A stretch of 64,000 bases of DNA from Cryptomeria japonica (GCF_030272615.1 NC_081407.1:269006575-269070574); one strand, 5' to 3'. Positions 1-11,332 are shown, numbered from the stretch's first letter. Notes: generated by a model from the letters alone, not told the origin. A program made the numbers and translations.

Positions 1-795
1 TATCTCTTCCATCTCCCTCCCTCTCCCACTCTCTCTTTCTCCCTCCCCCCTCTCTCTTTCTCCCTCTCCCTCTCTCCCTCCCATTGTTTCCCTCCCCTCT
101 CATCTTCTCCCTTCTCCATCCTATCTCTTCCCTCTCCGTTTCTCCATCCCATTATTTCCCTCCTCCCTCTCTCTCCTCCCCCATCCTATCTCTTCCCTCT
201 CCCTCTCTCTCTCACCCTCTTTCTCCCTCCCCTCTCTCTTTCTCCCTCCCCCATCCCTATCCCTTCCCTCTCCCTCTCTCCCTCCCATTGTTTCCTCCCC
301 CTCTCTCTTCTCCCTCCCCCATCCTATCTCTTCCCTCTCCCTCTCTCCCTCCATTTTCCCCCTCCTCTATCTCTCTTTCTCCCTCCCCCATCATATCTCT
401 TTCGTCTCCCTCTCTCTCTCTCATCATCTCTCACTCTATCTTCCATCTCCTTCTCTCTCTCTCTCACCCTCTCTCCCTCTCTTCTCACCCCTCTCTTGCT
501 ATATCTCCTCCCCCCATCCTATCTTTTCCCTCTCCCTCTCTCCCTCCCATTGTTTCCCATCCTCTCTCTCTCTCTTTCTCCCTCCCCCATCCTCTCTCTT
601 CCCTCTCTCTCTCTCTTCCCTCTCTCTCTCTCTCTTCCCTCTCTCTCTTTCACCCTCTCTCCCTCCCCCATCATATCCCTTCCCTCTCCCTCTCTCCCTC
701 CCATTATTTCCCTCTACCTCTCTCTTTCTCCCTCCCTCATCCTATCTCTTCCCTCTCCCTCTCTCCCTTCCATTGTTTCCCTCCTCCCTCTCTCT
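1..795. repeat. Polypyrimidine low-complexity tract
   Basis: Almost every base is C or T, in degenerate CTCTCCCTC-like units broken by short CAT or CCATTGTTTCC words. Those words recur at intervals of roughly 50-60 bp, so this is a decayed minisatellite more than a simple dinucleotide run. Open frames through it encode only Ser/Pro/Leu strings and are compositional artefacts. It runs directly into the assembly gap. Confidence 0.9.
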
Positions 796-1295
796 NNNNN
801 NNNNNNNNNNNNNNNNNNNNNNNNNNNNNNNNNNNNNNNNNNNNNNNNNNNNNNNNNNNNNNNNNNNNNNNNNNNNNNNNNNNNNNNNNNNNNNNNNNNN
901 NNNNNNNNNNNNNNNNNNNNNNNNNNNNNNNNNNNNNNNNNNNNNNNNNNNNNNNNNNNNNNNNNNNNNNNNNNNNNNNNNNNNNNNNNNNNNNNNNNNN
1001 NNNNNNNNNNNNNNNNNNNNNNNNNNNNNNNNNNNNNNNNNNNNNNNNNNNNNNNNNNNNNNNNNNNNNNNNNNNNNNNNNNNNNNNNNNNNNNNNNNNN
1101 NNNNNNNNNNNNNNNNNNNNNNNNNNNNNNNNNNNNNNNNNNNNNNNNNNNNNNNNNNNNNNNNNNNNNNNNNNNNNNNNNNNNNNNNNNNNNNNNNNNN
1201 NNNNNNNNNNNNNNNNNNNNNNNNNNNNNNNNNNNNNNNNNNNNNNNNNNNNNNNNNNNNNNNNNNNNNNNNNNNNNNNNNNNNNNNNNNNNNNN
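796..1295. other. Assembly gap (500 N)
   Basis: Exactly 500 undetermined bases. The round length suggests a placeholder, so the true distance is unknown. Pyrimidine-rich sequence precedes it and purine-rich sequence follows it. Confidence 0.98.
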
Positions 1296-1378
1296 AGAGA
1301 GAGGGGGGGACAAAGGTGGGTGTTAAGGGAGAGAAAACCCAAGTGCAAGAGAGGAGGGAGGGAAAGAGAGGTAGACAC

Positions 1379-1453
<75 letters not shown>

Positions 1454-1475
1454 AGAGGTAATGTCGGGAAAGAGG
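1296..1475. repeat. Polypurine tract with (GA)n microsatellite
   Basis: Purine-rich sequence containing near-perfect GA runs from about 1382 to 1457, interrupted by single GGA units. It is the strand complement in composition of the tract left of the gap. Confidence 0.9.
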
Positions 1476-1710
1476 AGAGATCAGAGAGAAATAATGTTGA
1501 TATGAGCATGCTGATTACTGAAATTTGACTGTCTGAAATTTATATGAATACTCTAAAAACTAGAATCTACATTATAGCTCCTAGAGATTTGGAACCACTC
1601 TTAAACATCTGGACAATATATACATAAAATATAACTTAAAGTATAAGAAAAGGATAATTTGGAATTTCAAAATTCAAAATGCAAAATGCACTTCTCAAAA
1701 TGCCAATGCA

Positions 1711-1845
1711 TTTGGCGCATGCCAAATTTGGTGCTCACCTTATTTGGCGTGCGTCCCATTTGGCACACGCCAAATACATTAGGCGTGCCCAAACCTTAGG
1801 CTCGACACGCCAAGCCTATTTGGCATGCACAAAAGGGATTGATGG
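1711..1845. repeat. Cluster of short inverted repeats with TTTGGCG core
   Basis: TTTGGC and its complement GCCAAA alternate several times. TTTGGCGCATGCCAAA lies at 1711-1726 and TTTGGCACACGCCAAA at 1759-1774, with single TTTGGCGTGC, AGGCGTGCC, ACACGCCAAG and TTTGGCATGC words between and after them. TTTGGCGC matches the E2F-type consensus, but no gene lies nearby, so a regulatory role is only a possibility. It reads as a decayed palindromic satellite. Confidence 0.6.
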
Positions 1846-1889
1846 GGGTGAAAAAAAAATTGGCATCTTTTTGGTCCCCATCTTGGTGC

Positions 1890-2715
1890 ACTCGCCCTCA
1901 TCTCAAGTCTCCTCTCCTTTAGGACTCCTACTTATGAAACATTTCAAAATGCATGTTATTAATGTTTTTCCAACTTTTCTTCTTAGAATATCTTAATCTT
2001 CTCTCTTAAGAGAAATTGTTTTATAACTCTTCTCAAGGTTACCCAAATAAACCATAGGGTCTCATCATAGATATTCTAGTACTCTATATGAGCAAAGGAC
2101 ACACATGATAAATGTATTTGCATATTTCTTCCCATTAAATAACTAGAACCAATTTATCTATGACTAGAATTTGTAGAATAATTTACCTCACTATCCCATG
2201 ACATGAAGAATGAAAGACATATGGTCGTGTGGGGTAAAAATAAACAAGGGCAAACAAGGCACCCCGCTATCCTACACTGTGCAAACTTGGAGATAAATGT
2301 TCCATGGGGCAACATAAAATGAAAAAAATTGGTGCATCCCACTAGCCCGCATGGGTAAGAAGGCCTGTAGGATATAGTGGTGTGCTTTATGATTATTGTT
2401 GGTTATGCTTTTCTTAAATGTTAGTTTATTTGTATAAAAGTACACTACTATTTGATGGGTGTTGGGATTGTGTTCTATTTGTTGCAGTCTTATGTTTGTG
2501 GTTCTAATGTTGCATTTATTGTTTGTTCTTGTGCCATGCATGTTCATCCTTGATATATTTATGTTGATATGATATTTACATTTTTAATTGATGTGTTTTG
2601 AAGTGTTGTGTAATCTAGCTTATGAAATGATTCTATGGTTTGTATGTTAATGAATGTGTGTTGTAAACCTTGTGTTAGGTATTTTTTAATTTTTGGGATC
2701 TATGATTCATATATG
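1890..2715. repeat. Mosaic repeat module Q, copy 1
   Basis: Noncoding AT-rich sequence that recurs, diverged, at 11338-12180 and 33231-34000, with related parts at 5180-5650, 13106-14000 and 28200-28640. Shared landmarks in order are a CTCTCCTTTAGGACTCCTA word, a TTTTTCCAACTTTTCTTCTT word, TTCTTCCCATTAAATCACTA, a TTAGTTTATTTGTAT word with a following CACTACTATTTG, and GTGTTGTAAACCTTGTG. No coding capacity is conserved between copies. Confidence 0.7.
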
Positions 2716-2942
2716 TTTTTTATTATGAAAGCAAGGATTAACAGGGCCCTGGCCCTATACAAAGAGAAAGAGCAAGACAGGGGTGCTCACCCCAAAGTAC
2801 AAAAGAGGCCATAAAGGGGCACTCAAATCACACAGGTCCAATCGAATGTAAGCAAGAACAACTAACAAGCTGCAGGAGGAATAAGAGGCCACAAAAAGAT
2901 AAACATGTCATAGGCCAACAAGGCCAAGCCTATTCATAAATC
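2716..2942 (-). mobile_element. 5'-truncated retroposon fragment, probable LINE 3' end
   Basis: Related copies near 12060-12120 and 33895-33950 read straight through this position, so about 215-225 bp is inserted here. On the minus strand the insert contains AGGGCCAGGGCCCTG and ends in CTTTCATAATAAAAAAC, an A-rich tail with an AATAAA-like signal. Imperfect flanking duplications ATTCATATAT and ATTCATAAAT fit a target-primed insertion. It has no coding sequence. The LINE assignment rests on tail structure only; a SINE-like element is the alternative. Confidence 0.5.
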
Positions 2943-3034
2943 TTATGGACTAGTCAAAACAATGAATTAAAGAAAATAATTGTTAGTGTCATGAAGTAAC
3001 TTACGTGTAGACCATAAATGGACATTTCTTTACC

Positions 3035-5770
3035 TATACCAATAATTGGGAAATAATGTGACTTCCTCCATGACCAGTCACCGCCTTCCCTATATTAGCA
3101 ACAAATGCATGGGAATCATGAAAATTATAGAAGAAGACTTGTTCCTATTTTTATCTTCATGATATTGTATTTGAAGAACACTTAAAGATGTAATAAATTC
3201 AACTACTTGGTCTAATGTAATCATGTATATTATTGAATTTTTTAAATTTGCGATGCCTTGTATAATTGAAATAAGTAACTATGCTTTATAGTACCTTCTA
3301 AATGTAATTAATTCAATTTTATATGTTCAATACAATGATTTATACTACTTGCTTATTGGTGTAATGTTGTTGACAAGAAAGAAAAAATTAAGATGGTTTT
3401 GTGATGATGGAAAAAGAGAAGGCGAGGAGCTCTAATCTAGATGGTTAAGATTTCTTTTCTAGTATTTAAGATTGTATGAAATAATGACCTGGTATAAGGA
3501 TAGGGCAATTCAGAGGCATCTATTGGGGAGACAATTTCTGCTTGACTGCTTACCGATGAATTGCTATCACCCAGACACACTCGTGAAAAATAGTAGTCCT
3601 TTCTTAGGAGTGTTCTTTTCATCTATATTGCAATATAAATTAAACAGTTCAGTTCCTGTATTGTACATCAAATTAAAAAGGTGTGAAAAAATATGTTTTA
3701 TGTACATCGTTCTAATGGTACCTAGTTCTCCTCCCCTTCTTTACCGTTGGTCGTAGTGTTGATGTACCTGTTGCAAAGTTTTTCTTATCATGGGAACAAC
3801 ATTTACTCATTGATGCGCCCATTGCAAAGATTTCTATTATGTAAGCAACATCTATGGATAATTGATGTACCTCTTACAGAGCTTTTCTTACTGTGGGTCC
3901 TGCTTCCCTTCTAAATGGTTAAGCCCATATGATTGACGTCCCTATTGCAGAGGTATTAACCTTATCAGTTGAATTACCATAGTTCAAATTTAATACCCGT
4001 TGTAAAGCTTTTCACTATGTGGGAATGAATTGCGTTTCTTTGTAAAGCTTTCACTATGAGTCTACGAGAAGGAACCATACATTATAGTATTGAAAAAAAA
4101 TAAAAATTCTGAGATCAATTTTGTATATGATCATGCCATTTATTGTAATTTGAATTATACTACTTGTAAAGCTTTTGTTACTATAGAGAAATACATCACC
4201 TCTTATTGTAATGCTCTCACTATAAGAGCACATCTACAGTATCCATTACAAAGCATTTTCCACTGTGGGAATGCATCTACAATTCATTGATGTACTAGTT
4301 GTTACAAAGCTTCTTCAGTAGTTAGAACACATTTATAATATCTATTGTTAGATTTTCCTAATATAAGAATATATCTACAATGCTTGTTGCAAATCTCAAA
4401 ATCTTTTCCCACCATGAGAACACATCTACAAATCAAAACTTTGCTCATTGCAAAACTTTCCCACTATGAAAATGCATCTATGAATCATCATCGATGTACT
4501 CATTGCAAAACTTTTCTCACGATGGAAATACATCTACATTACCTATTGAAATTCTTTTCCTACTATGAAATGCTTATACAATAATTCATATACTCAATTA
4601 CACAAGCTTTTCTATAAGAGGAATACATCTACAAATAATTGATGCAATTAGTAGTTTTTATGATCTACACTTTTTCCTATATAATTATAATGTCCAATTG
4701 TTGACATGCCTAGGTAGATTTTTCAAGATAAAAATACTATGGTCACCATACTTTAATTTCCGTCAACGTACAGATTTCATGTTTGCATGGCTGTAGTTGT
4801 TGCATGGGATTACCTCGTTGATGCAACGGTTCGTGTTGATGGCAGCAGAGAAGGTGAGGGGCTATAATCTGGACGGTCGACAATTCTTTTCTATTGTTTA
4901 AGAGGGCATGAAAATGTTGGCCAGTTGAGAGGAGTCTGCTGGACTGCCATATCCGACAGAAACGAGATCTATGTGACTGCTTACTGATGCATTGCTATCA
5001 CCTAAACACACTTGTGGAAAATATTAGTACTTTCTTAGGAGTTTGCTCGTCATCTGTACTGTACAGCAAATTAAAAAGCTGTGAAAAGATATGTTTGCTC
5101 TGCATCATTCCAATGGTAGTTTTCCTCCCCTTCTTTACCGTTGATCCCACTCTTTGAACGCTTTTCTAATCACGGGAAAAGCCTCTATTCACATCATAGA
5201 TATTCTACTACTCTAGATGGAAAAAGATCTCACATGATATATGGATGTACATTTTTCTTCCCATTAAATTACTACAACCAAGATATATTTGACTGAAACT
5301 TGTAGAATAATTTGTACCACTTGTGCTTGATATAGTTTATTGGTGTGTTTTGTGATTACTATTGGTTAGACTAGACTTAGTGTTAGTTTATTTGTATAAA
5401 GGTACACTACCGTTTGGAAATGAGTGTCTTGGTTTGGTATGAGATTAAGATGGATGTTGGGATTGTATTCTATGAGTTGTACTCTTAGGTTACATTCATT
5501 GTTTGGTCTTTTTTTTTGTGTATGATCATTCTTAACTTATTTATTTTCATATGATATTTAGTTTTTTTAATTAATATGGTCAAGCTTATTATCATGACAT
5601 CTCAAAATATATAGAATATACTTTAATTTCTTTGATGTATAGTTATTTAAAATATCATTGTCAAAAAAGAAGTGCATTATATGCCATTGTAAAGAACCAT
5701 TTAGTATTATGCTCATTAATTAGGAAGAAGATAAGAGGGATCAATTGATCCATAACATCACTTGGTCTAT
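3035..5770. repeat. 2.7-kb duplicated block, copy A
   Basis: Matches 26076-28812 almost base for base over modules R (3420-3760), S (3770-4650), T (4740-5160) and Q-like (5180-5650). The offset between copies is about 23.03 kb, and the few visible differences are substitutions plus indels of about 45 bp (near 4390-4450) and about 40 bp (near 5060, where this copy lacks one unit of an internal TTGTACAATAAATTAAACAG repeat). No protein frame is conserved, so this is duplicated noncoding DNA or two recent copies of one repeat family. Confidence 0.8.
3770..4650. repeat. Degenerate ~53-bp tandem repeat (module S)
   Basis: Repeats of the form TTGCAAAGCTTTTC, CACTATGGGAATGCATCTAC, then AAATCATTGATGTACCTA, giving a period near 53 bp. 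About fifteen recognisable units are present with heavy divergence and some half units. Short frames across it give Cys/His/Leu-rich peptides that vaguely resemble zinc-finger spacing, but they shift frame from unit to unit and are not genes. The same repeat occurs at 6080-6765, 9389-9690, 25870-26070, 26800-27640 and 30440-31990. Confidence 0.75.
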
Positions 5771-6765
5771 CAAGATCAAATTTTCATAGAAGGTGAGGGG
5801 CTCTAATCTGGACAGTCAAGAATTCTTTTCTAATGTTTAAGACGACATGAAATAACGAAGATGATAAAACGTCGGTAAGGACCTGATATTAGTACTTTCT
5901 TAGGAGTTTGTTTGTCATCTGTATTGTACAATAAATTAAACAGTTCGGTTCTTTAATAAATTAAACAGTTCGGTTCTTGTATTGTACAACAAATTTAAAA
6001 GGTGATAAAAGACATGTTTGTTCTGCATCATTCCAATGGTAGTTCTCCTCCCATTCTTTACCGTTGATCTCACTATTGAAAGCTTTTATCATCATGGGAG
6101 CAACGTCTATTCATGGATGTGTCCGTGCAAAACCTTTTCTATTATGGAAGTAGCATTTATGGATAATTGATGTACCTCTTCAAAGCTTGTCTTACTGTGG
6201 GTCCTGGTCTCCAACTAGATAATTTATCTCATATTATTGACTTCCCTGTTGCAGAGGTTTTTCTCCTATCAGCTTAATTACCGTAGTTTGAATTTTATAC
6301 CCACTGCAAAGCTTTTCCCTCTGTGGAAATGCATCACATTTCCTTGCAAAGCTCTCACTATGGGAAGAAATGATGTATCATATTATTCAAAAATTGTTTT
6401 TGAAACTAACTATATATACATTTGTATCAATGTTTTGGATCATATTCAATGATTCATTGTCAAGAATTTTTATGTTGTGTTTCATAGTTTGAATTTTATA
6501 TCACTTGTAATAATACAACACCTCACATTGCAAAGCTCTCACCATAAGAACACATCTACAATATCCATTACAAACCTTTTCCCATTATGAGATTGCATCT
6601 ACTTATAATTAATGTGTCTATTGTAAGACTCTTCTCACTATGGAAATGCATCTACAAGTCATTGATGTACTTATTGCACTCCCCCTTCCACTATTAGATC
6701 ACATCTTTAGTATCCATTGCAAATCTTTTCTCAATATAAGAATGTATCAACAATGCTTGTTGCAA
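5771..6765. repeat. Modules T/R followed by ~53-bp repeat S'
   Basis: Begins with the GAAGGTGAGGGGCTCTAATC word (5785) shared by at least seven places in the window. It then gives the TTTCTTAGGAGT...GTACAATAAATTAAACAG module with one tandemly repeated unit (5930-5990), then diverged ~53-bp repeats from about 6080. The array is interrupted at 6771 by a solo LTR and resumes at 9389. Confidence 0.7.
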
Positions 6766-6770
6766 AGCTT

Positions 6771-9383
6771 TGTTGCCATTGAGTTGTCATTGATGTCAAC
6801 CGGTATAGAAGGGCTACCAGTATAGGAGATGTATGGGCAGCACTATCATGGATGCATAAAGGATGAAATATCTTTGATATCACCTTGTGTTGCAGTGCAC
6901 CGGTAAGGTAAGGGAGAGAATGTCATTCAGTAGAATGACCTTTGGAGTCACTAGTATACAAGTCAGTGTTTGACTTGTGTGGAAGAGATGGGTAGGTTAC
7001 CGGTACAGTCTATCACCGGTAAAGAGAATATGTCAACTGGTAAGTGGTGTGTTGACATGGAGAAGATAAATCAACCAAGTGAGTAGTTGCCAACCGACAA
7101 ACTTATGACCAGTATACAAGTAGGATGAGCAAGGTGCTTGAGCTATTGTTTGTGATGAAGAGGTGGAATATTACCTAAATCACATCAACACAGGAGGAGA
7201 AGGATGTACAGGTTACATGTATGCTGTGTGGATGCAGAACAACAGGACTCCCACCAAATAAAGATGCAGTCGCCATATGAAGAGATGACCGAAAGTGAAT
7301 GTGCCCACAACGGATCACATGTGCTTGTTTGAAGATATGCTACACAAACAGGGAAGCCACATGAGTGCATTGCAGAATGCAGATGACAAGGATCCACTGC
7401 CACTAGTAAGTGGTGCTTATCTCCCATTATGCACAGTGTGTATCATAGTTTTGTAAGATAAGGAAGAATAGGTAGAAGACATGTGTTTGAAGGATCACAC
7501 TGGATCGATCGGTAAATCAAAGGGATGCCTCAAGTGCATGAAATCAAGGATATGCACTGAACCGACATAGAAGGCATGATAAGCCACCGAGACAGGAAAG
7601 GAAGAGTAGAAAAGTATAACAACAGCTGCAGAGAGAGAGTGCAAACGATATGCAGATTCTTTAGATGGAGTCAGTTAAAGGTTGATGACATGGTGTCAAC
7701 GATATGGCTACCGGTGAGCATGAGAACTGGTAAGGAAGAAAAGAGGCTAAGTGACGTGCTTCTACCTGATGAGGATGAGCATGCTATGGATAGGCATGTC
7801 TGGTGACCGATTAAGGTGTTACATCGATAAATATGCAAAGTGTAGACATGATGGTTAACTGGTAAAGTGTGAGATACCGGCAGGGTTAGAGAACCAGCAG
7901 AAAAGAAGGACCAGTTGTGTGTTGATTGTCGGTGACCGAGTCTAGACGACACAAAGATCTTTACTGAGGTGGAGATCGACAAGGATGCCACATGGAGTTG
8001 AAGTGGAAAGCTCATAGAGGTCAGTAAAGTGTCGTGTCAGGGAGGTAGTTGGAGGTTGGTCGAGATTAAATGTTGACCGCAAGGCTCGAGGAAGAAAAGC
8101 AGAGGATTGTGACTCGAGATGAAGGAAACAACAGAAATCCAAAAAGGACTGATCTTGCAGATCGAAGCAGATTGAAGGAGTGGTTTGGTGAGTTGATCAA
8201 GGAAGGATGAACCGTTCTTTGTGCTCGCTTGTCAAAGGAAATAGCTGAGATATTTATGGCATTTGACATATGCAGGTCAACATATAGGGTCGTGTTTGCT
8301 AAACTTAGCTAACACGTATTGGAAGCCGTGAGATTGGCAAAGCTTGATTGATTTGTTGCAAGTGATCGAACTCTGGAATGAGATCTGATTGGATTCGATG
8401 TACCTCGTGATTAGTGGAAGAAACCCTAAAGGTGCCAAGTTCAAACTCACGTCTTGATGGGAAAATCTGGTTACAAGTATGCAAGCCAAAGATATTGTTT
8501 TTTACTACTGCTGAGTGAGAGAGTGTTGCTGCAAAAGAAAGAAAATCAGAAAAGTGCTCATTGAGAATCAAAGGAGAGACCGAGTGTGAGAGAGAATCAG
8601 GTTGAAATAATTAACTGGCAACAGTGAGGAACTGGTAGTCTGCAAGTGAGTCTATGAGTGAGGTAACCAGTGGTGACCAAACTGACAGTGACGAGTTGCA
8701 GAAGAGTGCAGAGTAGGCAAGCAAAAAACTGGCAGAAGATAGTACCAGTGGAGAGAAACAAAGCCATGGAGAGAAGAGATAACCAACAGAGAGAACCAAT
8801 AGAGAGAGAATCGACAGAGAAGGAGAAAAGGCTGAACAAATAAGGTTGTAGTAGGAGATAAGGTTGCAGCATTGAGAGGGTGAGGAAGAGAACCGACAGT
8901 GAACTGGACAAGAGATCCAATAGTGAGATTTGCAAAAGTGTTACAAAATCCATTTGTAACAAGGTTATTAATTTGTAAATGATTATTTTTTGTATTCATT
9001 GAGTTGTAGCTCGGTGCAGGGGTTGTAGCTACTTGGGTTGGTGCCCTAAATCAGGGGTTGGTGCTCCTTGGGTTGGTGCCCTAAAATCAGGGGTTGGTGC
9101 CCTAAACATTGTAATCAAAGATCCATTGTGAAGCTCGATTGGAGCAGTAGTCTCCAACAACATTTATCATCGGGGTTTTTCCCATCTTGGGTTTTCTTCA
9201 TATATGTTGGGGTTATGTGATGTCCCTTTATGTGTGAATGCATTTTTTATTAGTCTCCCCTTCTAACCAGTAAGTCTTCATTGAGTTATTTTTGATAACC
9301 GGTATACACACATAGGATAGTTAAAGGGAAAAGTTTGAGAACCACTGATTCACCCTCCTCTCAATGGTACATTGTGTCTAACA
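6771..9383 (+). mobile_element. Solo LTR, probable SIRE/Maximus-type Ty1-copia
   Basis: The 2613-bp segment starts TGTTGCC and ends CTAACA, so it has TG...CA ends. It is flanked by the 5-bp duplication AGCTT (6766-6770 and 9384-9388), and deleting it rejoins one unit of the surrounding ~53-bp repeat. The early TTGTCATTGATGTCAACC word, the TTTTTCCCATCTTGGGTTT word near 9178 and the ACTGATTCACCCTCCTCTCA stretch near the end are typical of long plant copia LTRs of the SIRE type, from family knowledge. Around 9010-9110 there are about four diverged copies of a GGGTTGGTGCCCTAAA unit. No primer site, coding domain or second LTR is present, so it is a recombination product. It lacks internal genes; frames within it are spurious. 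Confidence 0.85.
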
Positions 9384-9388
9384 AGCTT

Positions 9389-9690
9389 TTCCTACTATGC
9401 AAACACATCTACAAATCATTGATATTCTTATTGTAAAACTTTCCCACTATGGGAATGCATCTATGAAACATTGATGTGTTCATTATAAAGCTTTTCTCAC
9501 CATGAAAATACATCTACATTACCTACTGCAAATATTTTTCTACTATGGGGAATACATCTACAAATCATTAATGTACTTGTTGCAAAGCTTTTACCACAAT
9601 AGAAATGCATGTACAATACCCATTAAAATAGAATGCATCTATGAATGTTGCAACATGTTTTTCTACTATGACAATGCTCCTAGATGATGG
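9389..9690. repeat. ~53-bp repeat S' resumed after solo LTR
   Basis: Continues the array cut at 6770, with the same TTGCAAAGCTTTTC and GGAATGCATCTAC words. The closest counterpart is 31680-31985. Confidence 0.75.
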
Positions 9691-9800
9691 GGAATGAATT
9701 TATTAAATTCTACCAAACCATCCGTTAAGACCTTGAGGAATGGTCTATCTATTCCTCATTATCCTTTTCCGTTAGTTTTGATTGGGCACACATATAGCCT

Positions 9801-9803
<3 letters not shown>

Positions 9804-9892
<89 letters not shown>
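9804..9892. repeat. (CT)n microsatellite, 89 bp
   Basis: An uninterrupted CT dinucleotide run, likely polymorphic. It is absent from the corresponding place near 32060 in the related copy. Confidence 0.95.
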
Positions 9893-9896
<4 letters not shown>

Positions 9897-9907
9897 ATAA
9901 CCCCTAG

Positions 9908-10090
9908 CATTTTTTTATTTTTTTTTATAAGGGGCACTTTTTAAGGTGTCGAGCACTATTGTTGTTCAAATCCGCAAGAGCACCAACCCAACAAAAATAC
10001 AAATCCCACGATCATAGCTGCCCAATAGGGATTTTAACCTTGGCGGCATTTCACCAAGCAAGTGTTTTAACTGTTGCATTACATGGGTCA
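9908..10090 (-). mobile_element. tRNA-derived SINE
   Basis: On the minus strand the element opens at about 10090 with GGTGACCCATGTAATGCAAC. It has a degenerate A-box-like word (about 10066-10080) and a B-box-like AGGTTAAAATCCC (about 10028-10040) at tRNA-like spacing, and it ends at 9909-9927 in an A-rich tail. CCCTAG flanks it on both sides (9902-9907 and 10091-10096), and the related copy near 32415 carries CCCTAGC without the insert. The pol III boxes diverge from consensus, so it is probably an old copy. Confidence 0.65.
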
Positions 10091-10096
10091 CCCTAG

Positions 10097-10834
10097 TTAG
10101 TATTTAGTTTAGTTTTTCTAGTTTATTTTATATAATTCAGAAATATTTTTGCACATGTATGACAATACTCACAATTTAGTTAATGTTTGCACTACCTCTA
10201 TTGTGCATCTTCCAAAAATTACTTATAAATATTATTATCCTCCTCTACCAAGTTTTTCCATTTGTTTGAGCTTCTCCCTTTTTAATTTTTGTCCATCATT
10301 TACCAACTTCCTCCTCAAAAATATTCCCCCCTTTCTTTCTCTCAAGAAATTTAATCCACCACTGCTTGACCTCCTCCACCAAAATATTCTTGTTCACCCT
10401 TCTTCACTTAGTATTACACCTACATACAAATCAACATGAATAATATTATAAAAATATAAAAAATATCCATATACATCTTGTCAACATATTCTTAGTTTGT
10501 ACTTCCCACTCCTCCACATTCCTTTACATCTTGCATGCTAATATATCTATTTGTCATCTACTATACTTCATCAACCAATGCCACCATATTTTCTTCTTCC
10601 ATGTTTTGTTGCTCCTTATCTATCAATATTTTCATGTTCTTAAAAGGATATTGTACAACTATAAATCTGTTCTCCTTCGTAGTAACCTTAGCTACAACAT
10701 ACCTTCTTCCATATATTTTGAAAGAAATGATTTAGATATAGTTTTATTCTTCTATGCTTTTGCATCCTCTTCCATGAGGATCACTTATTTTAGGCCACCA
10801 ATAGGACACTCTACTTCATCTTCTTCTCTTGTTC
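10097..10834. repeat. Mosaic repeat module P, copy 1
   Basis: Noncoding pyrimidine-rich sequence matching 32430-33150. Shared words include TTCCAAAATTACTTA-like, CCATCATTTACCAAC, TCAAGAAATTTAATCCACCA and TTGTTGCTCCTTATCTA. The short frames in it are not conserved between the two copies. Confidence 0.7.
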
Positions 10835-10839
10835 CACCT

Positions 10840-11332
10840 TGTGAGACATGGACCAGCTCTGATACCATGTGAGATTTTTCCAAGATCAAGAGGCAATGGA
10901 AAGCACAAATAAGAGAGACAAAATATATGATAGAAATAAATTGTATTCTATCAAGAGAAAATACCGATCAACTGGATCATCAATCAATGTTGTTTATACA
11001 ATGAATATGAGCCTGCTTATATAGGCAAGGCTATATGGATATGTGAGCACACAAACATGACATGTGGCTCAATAAGAAACAAGGGTAGGTAGGAAATAGG
11101 TGTGGGTAGGTAGGATAAACAATATAATAGTCCACATGAGGTGGATCACCCACTGAATGTGGAGTGTAACAACAAGATCACACCATAAAAGGTGGAAATT
11201 CTCCTACACACACTATCCCAATGTGGCACAAACACCCAACTGTCTCATACCCAAACTACTATGAAATGCATTTCCTAAGTAAACTTAAGTAAGTTTAATA
11301 ATATCCAAGATGAATAATTATTTACACCAACA
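10840..11332 (-). mobile_element. Ty1-copia-type LTR plus primer site, internally deleted
   Basis: On the minus strand a 465-bp LTR (10868-11332) begins TGTTGGTGTAAATAATTATT and ends AATCTCACA. It is followed at once by a tRNA-iMet primer site (10856-10867), then 9 bases, then TCTCACA again (10840-10846), which copies the last seven bases of the LTR. The whole is bounded by CACCT duplications (10835-10839 and 11333-11337). The related locus at 33140-33145 lacks the insert. This is best explained as a full element that lost its interior and all but the end of its 3' LTR. A TATA-like CTATATAAG sits at about 11016-11025 on the minus strand. No coding sequence remains. Confidence 0.85.
10856..10867 (-). 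other. tRNA-iMet primer binding site
   Basis: Minus strand TGGTATCAGAGC, complementary to the 3' end of plant initiator-Met tRNA, directly abutting the CA end of the LTR. Confidence 0.85.

Noticed and set aside
84-1382. Long Ser/Pro/Leu open frame across the pyrimidine tract and gap
   Set aside because: It is a by-product of C/T-only sequence and of N bases translated as unknown residues; the opposite strand and other frames are equally open.
4090-4584. Cys/His-spaced peptides suggesting zinc fingers
   Set aside because: They arise from the ~53-bp repeat, which is not a multiple of three, so the frame shifts each unit. No finger has both Cys and His pairs.
7185-8999. Several open frames on both strands within 6.8-9.4 kb
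   Set aside because: They lie inside a solo LTR, none has a recognisable domain, and opposing frames overlap.
10840-11332. Cassandra-type miniature element with 5S rRNA sequence
   Set aside because: No 5S promoter or 5S-like sequence is recognisable in the LTR; the LTR looks like an ordinary copia type.
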